Both the position numbers and the translations under genes were made by a program. The notes under the pieces are model-generated. The model was not told where the DNA came from. It worked only from the letters and a program-made list of their open reading frames with translations, and did no database searches. This document shows positions 55,483 to 64,000 of a stretch of 64,000 nucleotides of DNA, in pieces (positions within the stretch are counted from its first letter, which is position 1; every line of letters begins with the position of its first letter). Source of the stretch: Closterium sp. NIES-65 (Eukaryota > Streptophyta > Zygnematophyceae > Desmidiales > Closteriaceae); assembly GCA_948144175.1 (NCBI GenBank), contig CANXME010002068.1:248001-312000 (forward strand), read 5' to 3'.

Positions 55483-58400
55483 TCAAGAGGAGAGCAAGTG
55501 AGGCAAGACGGGCACAAGACCCAGCTGAGTGCAGAAGCGCTGATGATCACAAGGCGGAAGTGCCTTGGTGAAGACATCAGCAGTGTTGGCCTCAGAGGCC
55601 ACGTACGCAAGCCGCAACTGTCCACGCTGCTGTAGCTCACGAGCAAGGAAGTAGTTGAGAGCAATGTGCTTTGTTCTGTGCTCCAGTCGCTGCTCTCGAC
55701 ACAAGGCCAGCATGGCCTTGTTGTCTACGTACAGGACTGGAGGAGAACGAGGCGGCTCTCCAAGGTCGGTCAGCAGGTAGGTGAGCCAGCGAAGCTCCTG
55801 TGCAGCCATGGCCCCGGCGTAGATCTCAGCCTCACAACTGGAGCCAAGAACAGAAGACGAGCGAGTAGCCCGCCACGAAACAGAGCCAGAACCAAGGCTG
55901 AAGGTGTAACCCTGTGACGACCGCTGCGTAGCCTGGTCGTCAGCCCAAGACGCGTCCGCGTGCCCAATGAGGACCACTGGACTCCGCCCTCCAAGCACTA
56001 GCCCCATGCCCGACGTACTGCACAAGTAGCGCAACACCCTCTTCGCTGCAGCCATGTGCTCCGGTCTGTGTCTCCCAGGAGCAACATAGCGTGCGAGAAT
56101 GCTAAGAGGGTATGCAAGGTCAGGTCGTGTGCAGGTCATCAGGTACATGAGGCAGCCAACAAGCTCTGGGTACGGGCCACTCGACTCTACGGACTCATCC
56201 GAAGGCAGAGCTGAGAGCGAGTGGCGAGTAGACAGAGGAGTGGCCTGAGGCGAGGAGTACGTGAAGCCGAAGCGCTGAAGGACGTGCTGCACCATGTGTG
56301 ACCGAGTCAGGGTAATGGTGCGGCGTGCTCTGTCCCGGGTGATCTGCAAGCCAAGGTAGCTGCGCAGTTCACCCAAGTCTGTGCACGTGTGTCTCTTCTG
56401 TAGTTCGGACTTCACGTAGGCGAGTCCAGCAGTGTCAGCTGTGGCAAAGACCAAGTCGTCAACGTACACGAGGATGTAAAACGGCGGCAGAGAGGTGTCG
56501 GTGCGCAGAAACAGCGACGGGTCGGCAGTAGAAGGAGCAAACCCAAGAGCCGCAAGCGTAGTCCTCAGTGTGTCGTGCCACTCACGTGGCGCCTGGCGGA
56601 GACCGTAGACTGGACGCCGGAGACTCCACTGGGTACCAGGAGGGAAAGACCCAGTGAAGCCAGGTGGGCGACGCAGCCAGATCTCCTCGTGCAGGCTGCC
56701 CTGCAAGAAAGTTGTGCTGAAGTCAAGAGAGTGCAGCTCGTAGTCACGGTGAGCAGCAACGTGCAGCAGTACACGAAGAGTGGTCATCTTTGGGGTGGGG
56801 GAGAAGGTCTGAAAGTAGTCGACTCCCTGCCGCTGACTGAAACCACGAGCCACGTAACGCGCCTTGAAGACAGGCGGAGAGCCCGGCGGCCACTTCACCC
56901 TGAAGATCCACATGCCACTGACGATGTTCGCCCCAGGAGGGGGGACAGCGTCAACGTAGGTGCCTGTGGACTTCCAGGAAGCCATCTCTGCATCCATAGC
57001 TGCCTGCCATTGAGAGGAGTAGGGACCCTCTATCGCCTCCGCGTAAGAGCGCGGAGTCGGGATGTCAAGTGCATCCGGGTCTCCCTCAGGGGTAAGCAGT
57101 ACGGACACGAGATGAGGTGAAGCAGCTGCCAGACACTGGAACTCCTCCTGCCTGTCCTCAAGGACGTCCGTGCCAAGGGCACACTCACCCCCGACGGACG
57201 GAGGACAGACAGACTCAGACTCAACGACAAGACTAGCAGCGTAGTCTAAGCGACAGCGAGCAGCAAAGTCGACGAGCTCAGTAACGAGAGCAGACGCAGC
57301 AGTAGACTCGAAAGAAGGGTCAGTGACAACAGTAGTAAGGAGACGCGTGACAGTAGGATTGGCAGCACGAAGAGAGTCCGACTCAGGGTCGGCAAGTGCA
57401 GGAAGTGAGGACTCAGGAGGGGAAGGCAAAGGGGCACGCAGAGGAGCAGTAGACGGACACAGAGACATCTGGTGCGTGCCAGTAGGATCAGCGTAGGGAG
57501 GAGCAGGCAGAGGGGAGGCAGGTTGTAGCTGTGACTTAGACGGGACAGGCTCTGGACACTCTGAGGGAGGAGGAGGACCAGTAGAAGGAGGAAGACCAAG
57601 TACCTGCTGCAGGATTGGAACAAAGTACGGTCGAGGCCGCGTGACGACGCCAGAAGCAGCAGGGATAGCACCAGTACCCTCAGCATGAGTACCCGCTCCA
57701 GCAGCACCTCCAGCAGCACCAGGAGCACCCCCAGTAGGACCGCCAGCGGTAGTCTCAGCGCCAACACCCTCAGTAGCACCAGCTCCAGTCGAACTCGTAG
57801 GCCCAGTAGCTCTAGTACTCCTAGTACGAGCACCTCCGGGACCCGCGACCGCAGCACCCTCAGCAGCCGAAGAACCTCCCGCACCAGCAGTACGGCGCCA
57901 GCGCCGGGCAAACCATTCGCGCAGCTCCTGTGGAGAGAGTGGCTCCCGGCGAGAAGAAGCACCTGGAGAACCTTCAGGCGGAGCACCTCCACTCTCAGCA
58001 CCCCCAGGCGTAGCACCTCCAGGCTCAGCACCCCCAGGCGTAGCACCTCCAAGCTCAGCAACCCCAGACGTAGCACCCCCAAGCTCAGCACCCCCAGGCT
58101 CAGCACCCCCAGACTCCGCACCCCCACTTCCAGCACCCCCAGGCTCAGCACCCCCAGGCGAAGCACCCCCAAGCTCAGCACCCCCAGGCTCAGCACCCCC
58201 AGAATCCGCACCCCCAGGTCCAGCATCCCCACGCTCAGCACCCCCAGCAGCACCAGAGTCACCAGTGACCTCGACAGGCTCGACTGCGTCTACCTGGGAC
58301 ACACCTGAACGGGCAGGACCCTGAGGGGGGAGGGAGTCTACCTGGGGGGGACCTGGTACAAGAAAGAGCGGGGGTGGGGAGAGGGACGGGGTGCGGTAGG

Positions 58401-61327
58401 GGAAGAGGTGGTAGTAGGGGACCGACTCGTCAAACGTGACGTCCTGGGGGGACATAACACGTCGAGAGGTGGGGTGGTAGAACTGCCACGTAGGCGCGTC
58501 AGGGGGGAACCCCAGGAAGACGCAAGGAGCAGCACGAGGGGACAGCTTGTCCGCAGACAAGTCGCGGACAAACGCCCGAGATCCCCAGACCCGGAACGCC
58601 GACGCATCGCCAACCTTCCCCGTCCACAGTAAGGCTGGGGAGGTCTCCGGCCTGGAGACCCTGGGGTGGAGGTTGATCTGATGTGCCGCGTACCTGACCG
58701 CAAACGGCCACAGAAAATGGGGGGCAGCCGCATGCATCATAGACGTACGAGCGACGTCCATGACCATGCCAATGCGGCGCTCAGCAATCCCATTTTGCTG
58801 CGGTGAGTCCGGAAGCGTGAAGGTCTGACGGATGCCTCGTGCGCGACAGTAGGCTCGCAGTAGGCCAGAGGAAAACTCTCCGCCTCTGTCCGAGTGCAGA
58901 CGCAGAACAGGGAAGTCCGAGCCAAAGCTCCGCCTCTGCTGGAGACGAGCGGCGCGGATCCAGTCGATCAGCACCTCAGTGACATCACCCTTTCTGCGCA
59001 AGGGGAAGACCGTGGTGTAACGAGAGTAGTCGTCAACAACGAGCAGGAAGTAGCGCTCGTGACCCTGTCCACTGACGCGGGCCGGGCCCCACACGTCCAT
59101 GTGAAGTGTCTGCAACGGGGCCTCTGTCGGAGGAAACTGGGAGGAGTGAGGGGCAGCCCGCTGGCGCCCCTCGACACAGGGGACACAGGCAGGGCCAGGG
59201 CCCTGAGGAAGGGGAGGGAGGGACCGGGGGCGACCAGACACAAGAAGACGGGAGGCCATGCCTCTGAGCCGAAGCAGAGAGGGGTGACCAAGACGGTGGT
59301 GCCAGAGGAGAGTCTCATGAGACAAGAGACGACACGAACAGGGGGCAGACTCAGGACCAGACCTAGACGCTGCAGCAAACACCTGACCGGACGAAGCGAC
59401 TCTACCAGACTCAGTAATGGGAGGAGACGCATTGGTCAGTGTGTACAGGCTCGACCCCGGCTGACGGGTAAACGTAGCCAGGTGCCGGCCTGTGCTAGCC
59501 TCTGTACGGTGCGTCACCCGCTGACGCGCAGGAGTGAAGTGGTGTACTCCCCCATCCTGTAGGTCAGCACCACTCACTAGGTTCGTCGAGAACGAGGGGA
59601 GGTAGAGACCAGACAGGGTGCCAGAGGGAGCCGCCGGACACGGGAGGACTGTGGAGAAGCGAGACAGTACAGGACCCCCGGAGGGGTCAGCCAGAGACAC
59701 CGCAACCGGCCGACTAAGCGGCGTGAGTGTGGTGCGGTCTCGAAAGAAGGAGCGAGACGCCCCAGAGTCAAGAGTGAAGGTGAGGGAGGCCGAAGCCGAC
59801 GTAGTACCTGAGAGCGCAGACTCACCAGTACCTGAGGACGCAGACACACTAGCACCTAGAGCAGCAGCGTCGCAAGCACCTAGGGCAGCAGCCTCAATGC
59901 CCGGATCGGGCGGGAAACAGCGGTAGCAGTCACCCTCATCACTATGAGACACAGCATACATGGCGGAGAGAATAGCATCAAAGTCAAGATCAAAGATGGC
60001 AACACCCGCCCTAGACAGCTCGCCCCAGCGAGGAATCTCTGAGGCCTCCGGGAACTGGTGACGCCACGCGTCCGTCAGGCGGCCAAAGCAGCGCTGGGTG
60101 GGGTGCGGACCCCCACACTGTTCACCCGCACAGTCGCCGGTGCGCAGGACGTAGGTGCACGGACCAAAACCCCCACCCCGCTGGCGTGCAGCGTACCACT
60201 CACGGAGCTGCTGAGGGGACAGGGTCTCACGACCGCGCTGCTGCTGCTGGCGCGCGCCACTACCGGAGCCACTCCTCTGCGAAGGCCCGCGACCAGCTCC
60301 ACCACCACCCCCACCGCCTCCGCCGCCTCCGCTACTGCCGCCGCCTCCACCGCCGCCTCCACCGCCGCCTCCACCGCCGCCTCCTCCGCCACCTCCGCTC
60401 CCACCGCCACCGCCGCCGCCGCCTCCGCCTCCACCGCCGCCACCGACCCCCCCACCCGCACCTCCACTCCCACCGCCACCCCCACTACCCCCACCGCCTC
60501 CACCTCCACCTCCACCGCCCGCACCTCCAGCTCCCTTGCCCCCCTTGCCCTTGCCAGGGCGGCGTCTCCCGCTAGGGGCAGACGCCGCACCGACCGACTC
60601 AAGACCAAGGAGGTCGGCCGTAGCAGCAGAGGCAACAGAGGGCAGCAGGGGGGAGGGGGAACACCCCTCAAAGATGGGGGTGTGCGGGTCACCTCGAGAG
60701 GCTCCTACAGCGACTACACTCTTCTCCGCTGCTAAGAGGGCTTTCTCGAGGAGATCGACAGTGAGTGTGGTGGGACTGACTGAGAGAAAGTGGTCCCTGA
60801 CTACTCGAAGGGAGTCAGGAAGGCGAGTGACTAGGAAGTACAGAGTGATGTACATGGGGGGGGGGGTTCTTGGCGCAGAAGTCAGCAGGGAGTGCAGCGC
60901 GGTAGCGAGTGTCACTAGTGCGGAGGTGTGTAATGAGGTCAGCCACGGTGGGAAAGGCAGCAAGGTCAGGGAAGAGGTACGGTAGCATGAGACGGCTCAG
61001 TGCAGCAGTGGCAGGGGAGGAGTAGCGCGCGACTACAGCGTCGTAGAAGGTCTGAGCACTCTTGTACTGACTAAAGTGCGCACGCTCGGAGGTAGGGAGG
61101 TGGCGACGCACAGTAAGACGTGCAGCAGCGTCGCGCGTGGTCCACTGGGAGCGAACAGTGGCGTCAGCATCAGCAGCAGGGGCAGGGGAAGCGCCAGAGG
61201 TAACGTCAAAGAGAGAGAGGCCGTCTGCCCTATCGCACTGTAAGAACAGCTGCAGGTCGTCTACCCAGACCTCAAAGTCAATGGCCCGACCCTCAGCGTC
61301 AAAAGCGAGGACACTAGGGGTAGCCAT
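55483..61327 (-). CDS. gag-pol of copia H (one C-run frameshift)
   Basis: The best-preserved polyprotein here. Gag starts at ATG 61327 ([15 protein letters not shown]). After AKNPPP an eleven-C run (plus-strand G at 60856-60866) puts the N-terminal 155 codons out of frame. With ten C the frame would be open to the TGA at 55483. Domains: poly-Gly 60300-60540, zinc knuckle C-X13-C-X3-H-X4-C (~60070-60160), protease DSGASRSFF (~59760), [10 protein letters not shown] (~59295), integrase [26 protein letters not shown] (59040/58890/58790), about 18 pentapeptides (58000-58250), [10 protein letters not shown] (57905-57945), RT with YVDDLVFA (~57010-56330), RNase H (~56000-55500) ending [16 protein letters not shown]. 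The extra C may be a mutation, an assembly error or a true slippage site. Confidence 0.92.
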
Positions 61328-61394
61328 GACGATAGTAGCCTAGCAGTACTACCTGTAGGACAGGGGCAGTGCAGTGACAGGAGCGCTGCTCTCA

Positions 61395-62335
61395 CCAGAC
61401 AGGGCGGATCGGGTAGCTCAGCAGCACAGCAACGCGGCTGCTCGGACGGCTCAGCAGCAACTGCAGCTCGGGCGGCTCGGCTCCACAGCGGCTCAGGCGG
61501 CTCGGGCGGCTCGGGCGGGTCGGGCGGCTCGGCTCCTCAGCGGCTCAGGGGGCTCGGGCGACTCGGGCGGCTCGGGCGGCTCGGGCGGGTTGGGCGGCTC
61601 GGCTCCTCAGCAGCTCAGGCGGCTCGGGCGGCTCAGGCAGGTCGGGCAGCTCGGGCGGCTCGGGCGGCTCGGGCGGGTCGGGCAGCTCGGGTGGCGCGGG
61701 CGGTGTAGGGCCGTAGGGCCGCTGGTAGGGCTCGGGGCCGCAGCGAGAGGGGCGGCGGGGCCGCAGAGATGGGCGGCGGGGCCGCAGTGAGAGGCGACGG
61801 GGCCGCAGCTAGAGAGGCTGCGGGGCCGCGGAGACGGGCGGCGGGGCCGCAGAGATGGGCGGCGGGGCCGAAGTGAGAGGCGGCGGGGCCGCGAAGACGG
61901 GCGGCGGGGCCGCTGAGACTGGCGGCGGGGCCGCAGTGAGAGGCGGCAGGGTCGCAGCGAGAGAGGCGGCGGGGCCGCGAAGACGGGCGGCGGGGCCGCT
62001 GAGACGGGCGGCAGGGCCGCAGGGAGAGGCGGCGGGGTCGCAGCTAGAGAGGCGGCGGGGCCGCGTCGAGAGAGGCGGCGGGGCCGCGAAGACGGGCGGC
62101 GGGGCCGCTGAGACGGGCGGCGGGGCCGCAGTGAGAGGCGGCGGGGCCGCAGGGAGAGAGGCGGCGGGGCCGCGAAGACGGGCGGCGGGGCCGCTGAGAC
62201 GGGTGGCGGGGCCGCCGTGAAGGGCGGCGGGGCCGCAACGAGAGAGGCGGCGGGGCCGCAGAAAAGGGCGGCGAGGCCGCTCAGACAGGCGGCGGGGCCG
62301 CAGTGAAGGGCCGCTAGGGCGGCTTGACGAAGTGA
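61395..62335 (-). repeat. leader minisatellite of copia H
   Basis: GGGCGGCTCGGGCGGCTC units (61440-61700), then 20-24-bp units of GGGGCCGCAGTGAGAGGCGG type (61740-62310), in several higher-order blocks. Confidence 0.86.
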
Positions 62336-62394
62336 GGGCCCGGAGCGCGACTCGGGCTGAGCGCGCTTCGGGCAGGAAAAAAAAACTCGATGTG

Positions 62395-62439
62395 GTGGGC
62401 CCTAAGCACAGTTCCCAAGGGTGAACCTGCTCGATACCA
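62395..62439 (-). promoter_or_regulatory. PBS, hairpin and GGGCCC motif of copia H
   Basis: Minus strand: primer site TGGTATCGAGC (62429-62439), hairpin GTTC/GAAC with one internal mismatch (62411-62426), then CTTAGGGCCCACC (GGGCCC at 62397-62402). Confidence 0.78.
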
Positions 62440-62570
62440 TGAGAAGATTAGAACGAGAATAATGAACTATGAAGCGAAGTGAGTACAAATATGAAACCCT
62501 AATTGGTTGTACCCCCTATGGGATACCCCACTATAGCCTACACAACAGCATAAGCTATAATGTTCCGATA
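62440..62570 (-). repeat. 5' LTR of copia H
   Basis: 131 bp, four differences from the 3' LTR, followed by GTAGC at 62571-62575. Confidence 0.94.
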
Positions 62571-63850
62571 GTAGCGGTTGTCAATGTCGTATTCGTTCCG
62601 GGCGTCACGTACGTACTGCCAAAAATCCTTGCACTGCTCAGCCACGTCTGCGGAACAGGGAGAAAAGTACATATAGTAAACCAAATTAGTATGACGCACA
62701 GGAGACATGCGAAAAAAAAACTAAGCATAATCGGGATAAACCAAAATCAGCAGTAAACGACCCACTTACGCTCCTGTGTTTTCTGCGCCACCTTTGTTTT
62801 CATGCGCACGCTGAGGTTCCACCGCCTGCGGAACCGCTCTGTCCACCGTTGACTGCCTTTCCACTTGACGTCCGGGTATAGAACCTTCATCACTTCTTTG
62901 GACCACTCTTGCAGCCGGCCGACCGAAACCGCAACTCCGCGGCGTCGCCAGTCGAGGAGTTGCGCGTACACCTTTAACTCCATGGGGCGGTACCAAGACG
63001 ACCTCCCGCGCCCGTGAAGTCGCATCCGTGCTCCGTGTGCAGCCTTGAGCGCCTCCGCTTGGGCTTTCCATTCTGTCAGACATTTTCGGTGTATGCCTGA
63101 CTCCCGCGCCACTTCGCTCACCGAAGCCGCAAGCTCGAGCCGCACGAGCCACCTCAACTTCTCCTGGGCGGTGTAGCACTACCGCTTATGTTGATTCAGC
63201 TTGTGCCTGGGGGAGGGGGGGCGGGCATCTCGATTCTCGGTAGACGGGTGGGGGCGTTTTTTGTTAAGGGGCGGATACGTCGGTACCGGCATCTTCGCGC
63301 GTGGTGCGTCACGCCACTAGGACTCCACACCGTCCTCGTCCTCGTCACGGTCGGGGAACACGTCTTCCTCGTCGCCCGCTGCACCGTCGCCACCAGCTTC
63401 ACTGTCGCCTCCAGCTTCGCCGGCGCCGCTGTCATGTTTGTCGGTAGCCACATCATCGTTGGCGCCCACAGCCGACTCATCCCACGCGCAGACTTCTGGT
63501 TGTCCCCACCGTGGTGCAGTCGCTGGAGCTTGGATGCGTGCATCGGGGGCCTTGGGTGTGTCCGCTTCAGCCAACCATTCGTCGAACGTGGCTGGTAAAT
63601 ACAGTTGGAGCACGGGCCGTTGGTGAGCACCTGCCGTAGCAAAAGCAGGCGGATTCGGAGGAGCGGGAGGTGCGGGAAGAGCGGGTGGAGCAGGGGGTGC
63701 AGGGGGAGCAGGAGGAGCAGGGGGTGCAGGGGGATCCGGTGGCACTGGAGGCGCTGGTGGCTCACGGGTATACCACCCGTCCTCGGTAAGTCGCCATGTG
63801 CGGCGTGGTTTCTTCTTGAAGAGGATGTGAGTCCCACTAAATTCCGCCAT
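62571..63850 (-). pseudogene. Pogo/Tigger-like DDE gene, N-terminal part
   Basis: The likely start, MAEFSGTHILFKKKPRRTW at 63850, leads into a long Pro/Ala-rich region and an acidic stretch (DRDEDEDG). The DNA-binding exon (about 63215-62770) has a helix-turn-helix of CENP-B/Tc5 type: YTAQEKLRWLVRLELAAS, SEVARESGIHRKCLTEWKAQ, later QRWTERFRRRWNLSVR. The intron 62769-62648 (GTAAGT...GCAG, 122 bp) joins to exon 3 (HVAEQCKDFWQYVRD...), which is cut by copia H at 62571. A TAG precedes CYTAQEK where Tyr might be expected (HKR-stop-CYTAQ), unless exon 2 begins later. The donor of exon 1 is not clear. Coding direction and phases match the pieces at 55056-55139 and 46737-47632. Confidence 0.8.
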
Positions 63851-64000
63851 GGCTTCGCCTGCCAGGCGGGCTAGACAGGAAACTGAATGAAAAAATTAGA
63901 GACGAGGGTGAAGAAATGGGCAACGACGGGGACCCCTGCTGCGTGGCGGCTTGGGTTCCTCGTCGATGACAGGCAGGAAACCCCCGCCCACTCCCGTAGA
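63851..64000. other. Upstream flank of the pogo-like gene
   Basis: 150 bp before the proposed start codon, with no clear TATA box or terminal repeat. The transposon's right end, if any, is outside the window. Confidence 0.5.

Larger units (their letters stand above)
55140..62570 (-). mobile_element. Complete Ty1/copia element H, nearly intact
   Basis: A 7431-bp element with 131-bp LTRs (55140-55270 and 62440-62570), four differences. It is flanked by the perfect duplication GTAGC (55135-55139 and 62571-62575). It interrupts exon 3 of the pogo-like gene 79-84 bp from copia G. The outer end of its 5' LTR has decayed from TGTCAG to TATCGG. Confidence 0.96.

Overview
This window looks like nuclear DNA from a GC-rich green-lineage eukaryote, possibly a streptophyte alga. 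That assignment is an inference from GT-AG introns, plant-style Ty1/copia elements primed by initiator tRNA-Met, and general codon character. It is not proven. Most of the window is retrotransposon; I can support only one cellular gene and one broken pogo-like transposase gene.

Layout. 1-4594: 5' part of copia element A (minus), cut by the window edge. 5076-11923: complete copia B (minus, TSD GAAAG). 12126-19740: complete copia C (minus, TSD AGCAC). 19741-24301: the main non-retroelement stretch, with a TIR element (21136-21587), a TATA box and a two-exon fatty-acid-hydroxylase/sterol-desaturase-like gene (22298-23717). 24302-38814: copia D (minus, TSD GATGC/GATAC), split by complete copia E (24873-32444, plus, TSD CCTAA). 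38970-46377: copia F (plus, TSD TTTGC), a different lineage with ~440-bp LTRs, whose 3' LTR holds a 576-bp TIR element. 46378-64000: a minus-strand pogo/Tigger-like DDE gene with its exon 3 broken by two complete copia elements, G (47633-55055, TSD CCGAC) and H (55140-62570, TSD GTAGC). Removing G and H and splicing four GT-AG introns, three of which I can place exactly, gives a frame that stays open through exons 3-5.

A, B, C, D, E, G and H form one family with very short LTRs (131-135 bp), a poly-glycine Gag with an atypical zinc knuckle, a single-frame gag-pol, pentapeptide repeats (GGAEP type) between integrase and reverse transcriptase, and a 0.5-1.1 kb GC-rich minisatellite leader. Just 3' of the primer site every copy keeps a hairpin whose stem changes in a compensatory way, followed by GGGCCCA. 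A short motif (LSPQxLREWY/F) occurs both before the Gag zinc knuckle and in the integrase-RT linker of every copy. LTR pair differences, counted by eye, suggest relative ages: G (1/135) youngest, then B (3/132), H (4/131), E (about 5/132), C (8/131), D (12/134), with F older. H is nearly intact, broken only by the length of a C-run in gag.

The copia elements encode their own cycle: Gag particle, protease, integrase, reverse transcriptase and RNase H. The desaturase-like gene is an unrelated membrane di-iron enzyme. Nothing suggests the residents act together as one pathway. All coordinates were read by eye.
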